From Watersipora subatra (Eukaryota > Bryozoa > Gymnolaemata > Cheilostomatida > Watersiporidae): DNA of 64,000 nucleotides. Position 1 is the first letter of the stretch. Each line of letters starts with the position of its first letter. Made by a program: the position numbers and the translations under genes. This document shows positions 10,886 to 25,400 of the stretch, in pieces. The stretch spans positions 43,308,072-43,372,071 of the forward strand of contig NC_088714.1 in assembly GCF_963576615.1 (NCBI RefSeq), read 5' to 3'. The notes beneath the pieces were generated by a model. It was given only the letters and a program-made list of their open reading frames with translations. It made no database searches and was not told the DNA's origin.

Positions 10886-13800
10886 ATGATTGGTGAAGCA
10901 CTGCTACTTCTTGCCACTACCCTGACACTGCCAACATCTGCGAGCTTGTCCTCTGTCTGTGAAGATCTAGGAAATGATGGGGTTATCTACAGAGCCTGTC
11001 TTCCAGAAGCACAGCATCTATTTCGAAGTAGAAATGTAGTGAAGGATTTTCAAGTTATACCATTGAATGGAACTTGTGGTGATCCTCCCTCAGAATACTG
11101 TATCCTGGTAAGACGCTTGAAAGGGTTGATATTTAGTAGGACAGCTCATGAACTAGATTAGCTCTAGCATTTAGTAGACGCGATGTGTCAGAAATATGTT
11201 TCAGCAGGAAATCTAGTGTTCTTGTTGTTGGACTTTGGATCTTTAAAACTGTTTAAGCCTGCACTCACCTCCAGATGAAGGAAATTCACTTGTTCTTTGA
11301 GCACTTGAACTGTTTTTTTGAATACGTACTGGTTTTAAACAAGTGCTTTTTTCAATCCAGATAATTGCATGCACAATTTGGATAAAATACAAGATCACAA
11401 AGCATATAATTAAAATTTAATTTTACTTTCATTGTGGGATATTTATTATATTAACTCATTGTGGGATATTTTACTATAGATCCTTAAATTAATGAAAACC
11501 CTTCTCAATATATGTTTTCATGATCATTTTGTTTGAGCATGCAGAGAACAGGTTGCAAACTCCCTAATCATTTTCATGATTGATATTATCACTTGGAAAG
11601 TAGCCAACCTTTTACTGTAATCTTTTTGCGCTCTTGTATTTTACATTAATCCTCATAAATAAATTTCTCTCATTAGTACTGAATATGTATATTATGCAAA
11701 TTTGTTTTTACATTATTAAATGAATGGATGATAAAAATTTGTTGGCTGGGAAATTGGCAATTTTATTAGCAAATGTAATTCTAGGAAATTTTAATTTCCC
11801 GATCATTTATGCATTACTATTTTTATTGTTTCTACTCTTTTGGTCTCACTCTGGAAATCAAACTGTATTCTCACTATTTTAATCTTACAAGCTGTTATTA
11901 CTGTGGCAATATTATATGTATAGTTATCATACATGTATATATATAACTACATGTATATATATAACTACATGTATATATGTAACTACACGTATATATATAA
12001 CTACAGGTATAACATGTATATATAACTATATATAATTAAAGATAGTTTTATGATACTTCTTGCTCTGTGAGTAGAAGTGGGTGCAGGGTGAAGAAAATAA
12101 CTTACCCTAGTCACTTTAGTTTTATTTCTCTAGTTTTTTGATATTGATTATTATTAAATTGATACTTTCTAGTTTAGTCATGCGTCTAGGCATATAAGTT
12201 AGACGACAGAATACTGCGTGTACTAAAACTCTCTCGGTATGAATGAGTTAGCGAGAGGTTCATGAGAACAGTTGCTACACTAAATATTACTCAGAATCAC
12301 AATTTTTCGGATAAACGTTTATGCTTCAAATTTTTAAAGAAATTAATCTATTGGCTACACAGTTTGAAATGATCAACAAGATTTTACTGTGACTAAAACA
12401 TAGTGCCTATAATCAATTCCGCAAGCATTTTAGAGCAGCAGGTTTCATAAGTACAATGCTGCCAGAAATGAGACCACCCAATAATTAACACCTTTGTTCA
12501 TCTTGGCCCCTTTGCTGGAGAAATGTTCATCCATTTAATTACCACATATTGAACATCATTAGATGTAGAAATTTCTCCTTATTCTAGCAGAATATAGTGA
12601 AAACCTTTCAGTCTCACTTTATAGCAGAGGTGATGGAATTAGTCTCATCATGTTATATCCGTATTATATCCAGTACTTTACACACCTCCAATGGCCTGTT
12701 CCTGGGCCCCCAATTATAACAAGTAGTTCCAGTAGTATCACAAAATGAATTAGTTGGAAATACAATGAGCAATTATCTAGGCTATCTTTTGAGTTTTGTC
12801 AAAGTCAATTGCATACACATATTTATTGAACAAAATTAATTGCCAATTGCTTCTTATTGAAAACTTGCCATATTTTAATCGTTAGAAAATTCTGCATATA
12901 ATGGTATATGGTTTGTAGTGGTTTATAGCAAAATTAAAGCAGTATAATCATCACTACCAGCAGAGGTTTCTTAAAATGTGATGTTGGTTCGTAATTTCTG
13001 GTGACATTGTACAGTTGCTAGTATTTTGTATCACTCTTCACACGAATCTATGGATACTATTTTCTTAATTCATTTGCAACTACCAACAGTGTAAAAGAAT
13101 GATAAATTTCTTTAAAAATTGGTGGCGTGGCTTGATGATATTCAATTGTTTAAAGGGCCATGCTGATGTTGACTGTATGAGACTGTGCAACACGAGTGAC
13201 CCCACATTGGCACACTCTCCAGAGATGGCTGCAGATGCTGATCCTCTTTCATGGTGGCAGAGTGTATCATGGCTGACCTACCCGGAGCCTCTTCATATAA
13301 TCTATCAAGTGTCGTTCAATAAACTTTATCAGCTCACAGACAACATTATTTTTCATTTCAACTCAGGTATGCCAGATTTTCATCTACATAAAAAATTATT
13401 TTAATTAAATGCATGAATGCTCAGCAGTTGTGTCTAAAACAGGCATTTCCAATTAGACTTGCTCGTGCCCTTAATGGGTGTGAGCTGTTGTTCGCTGGGT
13501 TGTGAAAATTGTTAGTTAGTATAAAGAAAAATAATTTGCCATTGTAACAACTTTCCTGTGTGAATCCAGATTCTCTTCTTTTTTTATACATGGAAAATTA
13601 ATATTGTAATGAGTGTCGTATTTCATTCACGCATAAAAGACACACTTTGATAAGATAATAGCAGAGGAGAGGCATGAAAAAGTCAAAGATTATAGAGTGA
13701 GGCTCTAGTCAGTCGTAGGGGGCTCTTGTCAGTTGTAAGGGGCTTTTGTCAGTCGTAGGGGGCTTTTGTCAGTCGTAGGGGGCTCTTGTCAGTCGTAGCT

Positions 13801-16800
13801 GCTCTTGTTAGTGGTAGGGGGCTTTTGTCAGTCATAGGGGGTTCTTGTCAGTCGTAGGGACTCTTGTCAGCCGTAGGAGGCTCTTGTCAGTCGTAGAGAC
13901 ACTTGTCAGTCGTAGGGGCTCTTGTCAGTCGTAGGGGCTCTTGTCAGTCGTAAGGGGCTTTTGTCAGTCGTAGGAGACTCTTGTCAGTCGTAGGAGACTC
14001 TTGTCAGTCGTAGGAGACTCTTGTCAATGGTGGGGGGGGGGGTCAGCAATGAGAAGCGCTGGTCTAAAAGGAGAAATTTTACTCTGTTATCTCTATTTCT
14101 TTCTTAGTCTCTGTCTGATGAGTACGTACTGCTCCTCCAGCTGTAGTCAATAGTGGTGTTATTTAGTACATTCCTGGTGGGCTAAATCATTCCTTTTTCA
14201 TCTCACTCAGTTCTTCGGTGAATACGTACAGCAGACAACTTCCACCATAGTATTTTTATAGCACCAAATATTATTTTGGTATTATTTATTATAATACATT
14301 CCATAATTGTGTTAGGTTCTCATTAGGTGTTAGGTATAAACTACAATTATTAGGTTTCTATACAGCGATATCGTAGTGACACCTGGGTGCACCAGTGCTT
14401 AAGTGCTACGCTGGGTCGACACACCGATCATGTTTTCATAAGGTGCGATGGTTTTGCGCCGCCTTATGTCAAAGCATACGTCTGCATTTAAAACAACGGG
14501 AAGACAAGACCTACGCACATGGATGTTTTCCGTTCAAACAGCGACAATAAATCACAACAGAGTGAGATCGATATGGCTGCTTCCATGATGGCATTGCAGC
14601 CCCATACAGGATTGCGTCGCTATACTATCACTCAGTAAACTTTTAGCGGAAACCTAGTAACCTTTGGGCAACATGGCTTCATACTGTAGGATTATTTTAG
14701 CATGGATTTGTTATGAATGTTTGACCAGAGTTGACATGTGTCATCTCTACTAGACTACTGCAGTACATGATGAGTAGCCTACAAAGCCACTTAAGAGTCA
14801 CTCATGGCTCACCAAATGTCATCTGCTTCACCCAAATGTCCCCCAACTCCTACCTTAGGCCCACTTAAGTCTCATCTTAGAGTGCCTTTATACTGTATTT
14901 CCTATGTATAAAGGGTATGCAATTGACTTAGAGATTCCCATTTTTCAGACCTTACAATTGTAGAACAACTAGCTGAATGCCCGGCATTGCACAGGTAATA
15001 AAAAAGTTTTTGCGCGGTAAAATTTATTTTTCCTCAAGTATACCGCTGTAACCTTTAAATGTGTGAGTTTGTTTATTTCTGTGTAATTCATAGTTTAGTA
15101 GGGCTGAAGTGTCTACTACAGATCTGTACTGATTGCAATAATCCTGTTGGCCAAGTGAGTTGAATCATTTTTCTTCAAGTATGGGCACGCATTTCTTCTG
15201 GTATGGCTTCCAGGGATTACGTGTTTGTCACATTTTCCATTTCCATAACATTTCCATAATTCATTTTCATATTATTTCCATTTCCATAACATTTCCATAA
15301 TCTATTTCCATATTATTTCCATTTCCATAACATTTCCATAATTCATTTTCATATGATTTCCATTTCCATAACATTTCCATAATTTATTTCCATATTATTT
15401 CCATTTCCATAACATTTCCATAATTTATTTCCATATTATTTCCATTTCCATAACATTTCCATAATTTATTTCCATATTATTTCCATTTCCATAATATTTC
15501 CATAATTCCTTTCCATATTATTTCCATTTCCATAACATTTCCATAATTCATTTCCATATTTTTTCCATTTCCATAACATTTCCATAATTCATTTCCATAT
15601 TTTTTCCATTTCCATAACATTTCCATAATTCATTTCCATATTTTTTCCATTTCCATAACATTTCCATATTTCTAAAATAAAATTTCCATATCCATTTCCA
15701 TAAAAATTATGGAAATATTTATGTTTATGGAAATGGAAAAGTAAACATTTCCATAATATGTTTAGCGATTCCTGGTGTGTATGTATGTGTGCGCGCTTGC
15801 GTGTCAAATGAGCGTGTGTGTGTGTGCAATCGTCAACTCTTCCCGAATATGTGATTAATTTATACATAATATGAATATGATATTTGCTTGCTAATATACT
15901 TTATTTAGGGTCCAGGCAACATCAAAACTGTATGCTACCATTGCCTATAACTAAGCCAGAGACGATTTGAGATGTTTTGAGAGTTTCTTTCAGACTTCCT
16001 TAATAGTTTCTGTAATACCACTGATGTTAGCTGGGTTTGTGTGTTACCATTGTCCGTACATGTAGCCAAGTCTAGAGACAGTTTGAGTTAATTTCTCCCA
16101 GACCACTTTATTAGTTTCTGTAATACCACGGATGTTAGCTGGGTTTGTGTGTTACCATTGTCTATACATGTAGCCGAGCAAGAGACAATTTGCGTTAGTT
16201 TCTTCCAGACCCCTTTAATAGTTTCTGTAATACCACTGATGTTAGCTGTTTGTGTATTACCATTGTCTATTCATGTAGCCTAGTCTATACAATATAACTC
16301 CCCTCTGTTTATATCTTGGATTACGTGTATGTTACAATTTCCATAATTCAATTCTATATTATTTCCATTTCCATAAAATTTCCATAATTCATTTCCATAA
16401 TTTCCATATTATTTCCATTTCCATACCCTTTCCATAATTTATTTCCATATTATTTCCATTTCCATAATATTTCCATAATTCATTTCCATATTTTTTTCCA
16501 TTTCCATAACATTTCCATAATTTATTTCCATATTATTTCCATTTTCATAACATTTCCATAATTCATTTCCATAGTTTTTTCCATTTCCATAACATTTCCA
16601 TAATTTATTTCCATATTATTTCCATTTCCATAACATTTCCATAATTCATTTCCATATTTTTTCCATTTCCATAACATTTCCATAATTCATTTCCATATTA
16701 TTTCCATTTCCATAACATTTCCATATTTCTAAAATAAAATTTCCATATCCATTTCCATAAAATTATGGAAATATTTATGTTTATGGAAATGGATATGGAA

Positions 16801-19486
16801 AAGTAAACATTTCCATAATATGTTTAGCGATCCCTGATGGCTTCACACATAACCCTAGCTGTAGTGTCAAGCATAAAGCAGTGAAATATTGATAGGTGTA
16901 ATAAGTATTTGCACAATTTATTCCATGGTATAGCCAGAGGTACAGCATAGCATATTGGATAGCGTATTAGTTTTGAGTTCAAATTGGGCAGCAGGTTTTT
17001 AATTACTAAAACTTCATGGTTATAACTAGACAGACAAACAGACAAACATTGAGATTTAGATAGAGGAAGGTATAGATATTAGTAGTTACTTGTTGCGGTG
17101 CTATCTATTATGTTGCCAACTAACCAAGTTATGGCGACTTCTGACTGTGCATATGCGGCTCCTCGTTATATACATGCCCAGAGGTCATTGTCAATATCTA
17201 AGGTTTGTAGGCTACCTTAGCTGATATCTTGCCATATAGCAAGTGTGTTCAGTAAATTTCTAAGATTTCATTAGATATTTAGATTCCTCCATGGATCATA
17301 TTATTATTAATACACAGATATTTAGGAAGTCTACAGTGTCATTTTATTCACAGTATCAACTTCATACTAATGCGCAGTTGCACAACGCATGTAGTTTCAA
17401 GTTTTGAAGATGCACATTTGCACTATGAAAATGTGCCAGCATGTTCCATAGATGTAAATGTGCAGTAAATCTCAGTGGATAATTTGCAGCAGGAGCGCAG
17501 TTGCATTAGCAATAAATATCTACTGGACATTAGAAGTTGCAATGCACTGCTAAATTACTGCCCACTGCAATGCTACTGTACAGTTTTAAGGCATTGCAAC
17601 CCTAGAATCATCTTATCAGTACACAGTACTGTTCCTGCCGCATTTCATGGAATACCACTGGTAGAAGATAACTCCAGGTATGGAGTTATCTTCTACCGGG
17701 CAATTATGGGTGCTTCTTAAGCCTCCATAATTGCTAGTACCGTACCTTAATCTACGATAGATGTTTTTTTACAAACTCTCCAGAGGGCAGGGAATAAAAG
17801 AACATGAATTCAATATTTGTGTTGAGCGGTTTGCGAATGCCATCAACTTGTGTGCTACTCCAACTAGCTACCATTCTGAATGTGCTAGAAATAATTTTGT
17901 GATTGATTCTCCCACTATTATAGTAGTAAACTAATTTAAAAAGTGAGAGATTCTATGACTATCCAATCACTCATTCTGTTTGACAGCGAGGCCTCGTCAG
18001 GTGGTACTGGAAAGGTCGAGTGATAGAGGTAGAAGCTGGTCTGTCTGGCAGTATTACGCTAAGGACTGTCTCTCAGCTTACAAACTCGAGGCTGCTTTAG
18101 ATATAGCAGATAATCCGGAAGAAGTCATCTGCTCACAAGCGTATAGCGACATCTTACCATACACAGGTGGTCAGGTCATCTTTGATGTGCTAGCAAGGTA
18201 ATATGTTATAGTTACAATGGAGATAATGGGTATTGCATGAGCTTGATGCATTCCATCAGAGTCGTGGACCATGATATGATCATTATGGACTTTGGCGCCT
18301 AATTCTCTCCTAGCAATAAACAAAATATTGCTGGGAATTTATTTACAATAAACTATTGATTCTTTAGATATTTGTCATCAAAAAATGTTTTTTCACATTT
18401 GATGCTGCTGACCTATCTCCTACTATTTGGTTTAGTTTTAATGTTAGTATATAGTGAGTCATGACAATATGGGCTACTTTATAAAACTATATAAGTTGCC
18501 ATCTCCTAAAAATTGGGTCAAATGTTTAGTTATGTTACCCTTTACAAGCTCTACATGTATATGATATTCAATGTATGATGCCATAGACAGAGCTTGTGGA
18601 AAAACTCCATCTCAGTTTATCCGATGTAATAAATGTTCTTTATAACAAAATGTGGGCAATAATACAGTTAGTATAGGCGATGAAACAGTTAGTCTGGGTG
18701 ATGACATGACTAGTATATGTAGTAGTGAGACAGACAGTATAAGGGTGACATAGTTAGTAATGGAGGTGACACAGTTAGTAATGGAGGTAACACAATTAGT
18801 ATAGGGGGTGACACAGTTAGTATAGGGGGTGGCACAGTTAGAATAGGGGGGGGGGGTGGCACAGTTAGTATAGGGGGGTGACACAGTTAGAATAGGGGGG
18901 TGACACAGTTAGTATAGGGGGTGACATAATTAAGGTGCTTTTGACTTTCAATGCTAGGAGATGTTCGATGGATACAGACATGGCATTCACATTTCAATTT
19001 CACATTTCAAACTTTACTGTATTAGTTTTTGATTGCGTACACAAGGGTAGGAGATAATGGAGTCAGGCAAGGTCTATTGGTGGTAGATAAGTGCATGCCT
19101 GCCGATGTATGGTTAAAAGTGATGAACTGAGATCTTTGTAAGCACTTAATCTTTGCTGGTTGGAGTAGCTGAAGAATTGCCTATAACTAATGCATCTGTG
19201 AACACTAATATGTTCTTATCAGATTTATCCATTGGCCATCTCTAATTGCATATCACCAATCAGTTTGTTGAAAACATTACAGGTATGAACGATATCTTGG
19301 CCCAGAATTCAACAATATATCTAATTTGTATCAGTCATACAATAACACCAATTGGCAGACATTTCTACAGTTTACAGACATAAGATTCAGGTTTCTTCAC
19401 CCTGCTACGGACGGTGAAGAGGTCAGTGGAGGTTTCAACCTCTTCAAATACTACTATGCCATGTCAGAGATCCAACTTGTTGCCGA
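10886..19486 (+). CDS. Laminin exons 1-4: signal peptide and LN domain
   Basis: Exon 1 (10886-11107) opens [20 protein letters not shown], a signal peptide, then reads into the LN fold with [14 protein letters not shown]. Exon 2 (13156-13366) carries [11 protein letters not shown] and WWQSVSW, the LN tryptophan motif. Exon 3 (17987-18197) has [23 protein letters not shown] and [18 protein letters not shown]. Exon 4 (19283-19486) has [15 protein letters not shown] and [11 protein letters not shown]. In known laminins this domain drives polymerisation between short arms. The RP..-IERSSD-type run, the YSDI..-TGGQVIF stretch and the following [10 protein letters not shown] resemble beta chains most, but CGDPPSEYC also fits gamma. 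Residues are about 1-282, a normal length. Confidence 0.93.
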
Positions 19487-22400
19487 GTGAGTACCTGTTA
19501 TTTCTATACCACAAAGATGAATCTTGACTTTCTTTCATGATTCACAGCCCACACAAGATGGCTCTGATCTCTAAAATCAGTTGGCTAGATTCAAGGAAGG
19601 GTTTGATCTATTTCTCACTGCTGTTGAAAAATTGAATACTGACGACAAAATCAAAGTAGCAATCATGCTCCGCTGTTCAGCTGACTACTATATGATGAGT
19701 CAGTAGGAATTTCATGATATTCGACCAACTTTATTCTCCCTTTTATCGCTTGTTTCAAAAAGATGACTAACCTAATTATAGCCAAAAAAATCAACATTAA
19801 AAGCTTTGTTGGTTGACCTTGTGATGTGCCTTCTGCGATGCGCAATCTTCTTAAAGCACGAAGAAGAGTCGTTGTTATAAATGTTAAACTATTGCTTCTG
19901 AGATGCGCAACCATTAATAAACGTCAGCTTTTTATGCAGCGCTTCGCCTTGTCTTACTATCTGTCATGCCCGGTTATTCCTTTATTCTGGCTTTTGTCTG
20001 TCGATAAGCTTTTTATCCCTACAATATACACCAACAAGATAAACTTTTTATCCCTACAATATACACCAATGTTTTTGTGTCTGTGAACTTTTGTTTTTAA
20101 TCATCCTATTAGGTTTTATTGTGTTTAGTTGGAAAATTTATAATATGATTATTCCTGCATACGATGTCATTGCCTCCATCCTGTCACCCTTTGAATAAAC
20201 TGGTATGAGACGTGGCTATGCTTACTACAATACTAAGCTGTATTTTTGAGTTGTGATCATCTGTTAAACCCGATGACAACTCTCCAGGAAAAAATTGCAT
20301 GCTGGGAAAAAATCGCAGGACAAGTGATAAGGTGTTGACTTTTTGCGGTCTTCTGCCCTTTCTTACATTGTTTGGCGGCACCTTAACTTTCTATCATTTT
20401 GATAAGGTTGTCTATTTTTAAGATAGTTATGTGTTGTTCTTATGAAATGATTTGCTGGGCTTTCGGCAAAAGATCTGATATTTTTGGGTTAGTTTACAAA
20501 TGGTAATCATTTTCTATCGCTAATACTTGTTCCAGGTGCTTCTGCCACCTACATGCCAGTTTGTGTCACATTGTGGGTGGGCAAACGCAATGTGTATGCC
20601 AGCATCACACAGCTGGAGTCAATTGTGAATACTGTCTGCCACTTTATAACAATCGATCATGGCTGCCAGGGTACTACTTGCCAGAGGGTGGAACTGCCAA
20701 TGAGTGTCAGAGTGAGTAATTCTTGATATTTTAAAACATCTTAGTTGTCTAAGGGTTGTGAAATGTGATGGGAGCTCATTATTTTCATATAACTGTGGTT
20801 TATTTACCTATAGAGTTACCCATAGAGTTATCTCTAAAGTGACCTCTCATGTTACCTATAGAGTTATTCATAGAATTATCTATAGAGGTACCTATAGAGT
20901 TACCTATCAAGTAACCTGTAGATTTATCCATAGAGTTATCTTTAGAGTTATGTATATAGTGTCCTAAAGAATTATTTAAAGAGCTACCAATCGCGCTACT
21001 GATGGTTATTATAGAAGAAGGCTGAGGGACTATGTCCTCATTGAACCAAGTTGTATAGCAAATCATTCCTTGTGAAACAATGAAGTGTTCAAAATATCTT
21101 TAGACCATTCAAGAAACCACTGATTCGCATGTTAAAAATATGTGAACTCGGTCTTATAGTTTTTAAAACTTCTCACAGAATTTGAAGAAATCGTCTGCAG
21201 TATCTGCTACCTGTTAAAAAGCCAATCTGTACTTGAAGAAGTCTTGTTGTGTTGTTTTAGAGTGTGAATGCCATGGACATGCGGATAGCTGCGAATACAA
21301 TGACACACTTGGGCATGGTGTCTGTCTCGGCTGTTATGATTTTACAACATCCTATTTTTGCCACCAATGTATTGATGGATATCACATCAACTCAAGCTTG
21401 CCTCTTACTTCTCCTGATATCTGTGTGGGTAAGTTAGTGTCTGTACCAATGTATTGACGGATATCACATCAACTCAAGCTTGCCTCTTACTTCTCCTGAT
21501 ATCTGTTTGGGTAAGTTAGTGCCTGTACCAATGTATTGATGGATATCACATCAACTCTAGCTTGCCTCTTACTTCTCCTGATATCTGTGTGGGTAAGTTA
21601 GTGCCTGTACCAATGTATTGATGGATATCACATCAACTCTAGCTTGCCTCTTACTTCTCCTGATATATGTGTGGGTAAGTTAGTGCCTGTACCAATGTAT
21701 TGATGGATATCACATCCACTCGAGCTTGCCTCTTACTTGTCCTGATATATGTGTGGGTAAGTTAGTGCCTGTACCAATGTATTGATGGATATCACATCAA
21801 CTCAAGCTTGCCTCTTACTTCTCCTGATATATGTGTGGGTAAGTTAGTGCCTGTACCAATGTATTGATGGATATCACATCAACTCAAGCTTGCCTCTTAC
21901 TTCTCCTGATATCTGTGTGGGTAAGTTAGTGCCTGTACCAATGTATTGACGGATATCACATCAACTCGAGCTTGCCTCTTACTTCTCCTGATATCTGTGT
22001 GGGTAAGTTAGTGCCTGTACCAATGTATTGATGGATATCACATCAACTCAAGCTTGCCTCTTACTTCTCCTGATATCTGTGTGGGTAAGTTAGTGCCTGT
22101 ACCAATGTATTGACGGATATCACATCAACTCAAGCTTGCCTCTTACTTCTCCTGATATCTGTTTGGGTAAGTTAGTGCCTGTACCAATGTATTGACGGAT
22201 ATCACATCAACTCAAGCTTGCCTCTTACTTCTCCTGATATCTGTTTGGGTAAGTTAGTGCCTGTACCAATGTATTGATGGATATCACATCAACTCAAGCT
22301 TGCCTCTTACTTCTCCTGATATCTGTTTGGGTAAGTTAGTGCCTGTACCAATGTATTGATGGATACCACATCAACTCAAGCTTGCCTCTTACTTCTCCTG

Positions 22401-25400
22401 ATATCTGTGTGGGTAAGTTAGTGCCTGTACCAATGTATTGATGGATATCACATCAACTCAAGCTTGCCTCTTACTTCTCCTGATATATGTGTGGGTAAGT
22501 TAGTGCCTGTACCAATGTATTGACGGATATCACATCAACTCAAGCTTGCCTCTTACTTCTCCTGATATCTGTGTGGGTAAGTTAGTGCCTGTACCAATGT
22601 ATTGACGGATATCACATCAACTCGAGCTTGCCTCTTACTTCTCCTGATATCTGTGTGGGTAAGTTAGTGCCTGTACCAATGTATTGATGGATATCACATC
22701 AACTCTAGCTTGCCTCTTACTTCTCCTGATATCTGTGTGGGTAAGTTAGTGCCTGTACCAATGTATTGACGGATATCACATCAACTCAAGCTTGCCTCTT
22801 ACTTCTCCTGATATCTGTGTGGGTAAGTTAGTGCCTGTACCAATGTATTGATGGATATCACATCAACTCAAGCTTGCCTCTTACTTCTCCTGATATATGT
22901 GTGGGGAAGTTAGTGCCTGTTGGTTTATCAAAATTTGGTATTCGTCAGAATACCGCATTCATTAGTTTGTCGCATTCATCAGTCTCATTCGATCCTTTAC
23001 TCGATGTTGATTAGAGATCGTCTTGTCCAATCAGTAATGAGTACTCATCAGGTGATGTATGAGAGCTACATACCTTTGCTCGTTATTCTATAGACTGCAA
23101 GTGTGATATTCAAGGGACTTTTAATGGAGACAGCAGATGTGACAGCGGGGGAGTGTGTCAGTGTAAGAACAATGTCAGGGGAGACAAATGCTCGCAATGT
23201 GCTCCTCATTACTATGGATTAGAAAGCCTTGGTTCCTGCCAGCGTAAGTTACTCTTGAAGAGATGAACTATGGCAATGCATTGAACTGTAGTCTTGCTCA
23301 AGATGAATTTTCAATTTTTCATCGACTTTTTGAAAATGAATTCTTTTGTAAATATGCTGTAAGCTATCTTGAATGACTATTGTATTTCATCGCTGTGCTA
23401 TGCTATAATTATATTATATATTATAATTATATTGTTGCATTATTTGTTTCAATTTAATAAGCAACTTTAAAAATAATTGCTCAAGTTTTAAAAGTATCAA
23501 GCTCTGCCATCTATTACCTTCTCTAGGTAATAAATTCAGTACATTTTATCATCTATTACCTTCTCTAGGTCATAAATTCAGTACATTTTATCATCTATTA
23601 CCTTCTCTAGGTAATAAATTCAGTACATTTTATCATCTATTACCTTCTCTAGGTAATAAATTCAGTACATTTTATCATCTATTACCTTCTCTAGGTAATA
23701 TATTCAATACATTTTATCATCTATTACTTTCTCTAGGTAATAAATTCAGTACATTTTATCATCTATTACCTTCTCTAGGTAATATATTCAATACATTTTA
23801 TCATCTATTACCTTCTCTAGGTAATAAATTCAGTACATCTTATCATCTATTACCTTCTCTAGGTAGTATATTCAGTACATTTTATCATCTATTACCTTCT
23901 CTAGGTAATATATTCAGTACATTTTATCATATATGAAGTTCATAGAAAACCTTTATTATGCTTCGTATTATTAAGTATATAATGTACTACTCTATTATAA
24001 TATGTATAACCAATTTTTTATGTTTTAAAGTGTGAAATTTAAGCGTTTGCAAATGTCTGTAAGAATTAGCTGAACTGTGAGAGCAGTTGTTGAAATTATC
24101 TATCATTGGCAGTGGATACGTTGTCATACTGAAAATTATCTATCGCTGGCAGTAGATACGTTGCTATACCGAGAATTATCTATCACTGGCAGTGGATACG
24201 TTGTTATACTAAGAATTATCTATCGCTGGCAGTGGATACGTTGCTATACCGAAAATTATCTATCACTGGCAGTAGATACGTTGTTATACTGAGAATTATG
24301 AATCTGTAAAACTAGCCCTTCCAATGAGTAGTCTGTATTATGCGTATTTGTTCTGGTTTATAATCTCTTTCATGACTCCTCACTTTATGTTTTAGCAAAT
24401 TCCTTTGATTTTATAATATAGAATCATGAAATCCAAATTTTTCGCTGGCTTATTTGACATAAAAAGGCTTTACAAACTTAAACATTCATACAAGTTATTA
24501 TTCTATCATTCCCTGTGCAACGAACATTATTGCCAGCAGTTATACCTTTCATGCTGTAGCGTGTGGCTGTTCCAAATACGGAGTTATTCCTGGTTCTACG
24601 TGCGATGAAGTGAGTGGACAGTGCAGGTGTAAGGCTACAACTGCATCACTCACTTGCTCGATGTGTCGTCCAACATTCTACCAGTTTCCTGCTACATTTG
24701 AACAGGTAAATTATATATTTACTAACTTACATTGAGTTTTGTCTAATTGTTTTGCCCAATTTTTTTAGCATTCCGTTTTTATAATGACCTTGTGTCATTT
24801 CTATAGAAAACATAAGAAGCCATTACCAGATGCATTTAGTAGACTAAATACTTACATTTAGTAGACTAAATACTTACATTTAGTAGACTAAATACTTACA
24901 TTAGACTATAAAATCTGCTTTCATTTATTTGATCTAAACAATGTAGGCTACCTTGTTAGAATTTTAAAAACTAAATATTTTATCTGTTTTATCCTTATAA
25001 CTTATCTTTAATAAGTTATATTTTTAACTAATATTTTTAACCTGAATTTTTCTAGTAGATGTATTCGGTATTCAAAAGGACCTTGTGTTATTTTCATAGA
25101 GGTATCAAAAAGCTGTTACCAGATACATTCAGTGGACTAAATATCGTTATTTTATGAGTATTTGTGATGGTACTATTGTCAATGTGTTAATCCACAGTGT
25201 GAAAATGCTAAAAGTCGTTTATAGCCAGATATTTGAAATGACGCGGGAGAGAATGACTCCAAAAAGCTCATACTAAGTCAATAGATGTATGCAGACCTTT
25301 GATCTCCATAGATACATCAGAATGTCACAATATAACTCAGCATATTGAGTATGACAACTGTTTCTATATCCTGCACAGGAGTGCCTCTCTTGTGGCTGTG

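Noticed and set aside
21369-22920. CRISPR-like or multi-exon repeat array
   Set aside because: Units are contiguous with no unique spacers, and a single exon end plus donor is copied, so it is a minisatellite of genic origin rather than a spacer array or a set of real exons.
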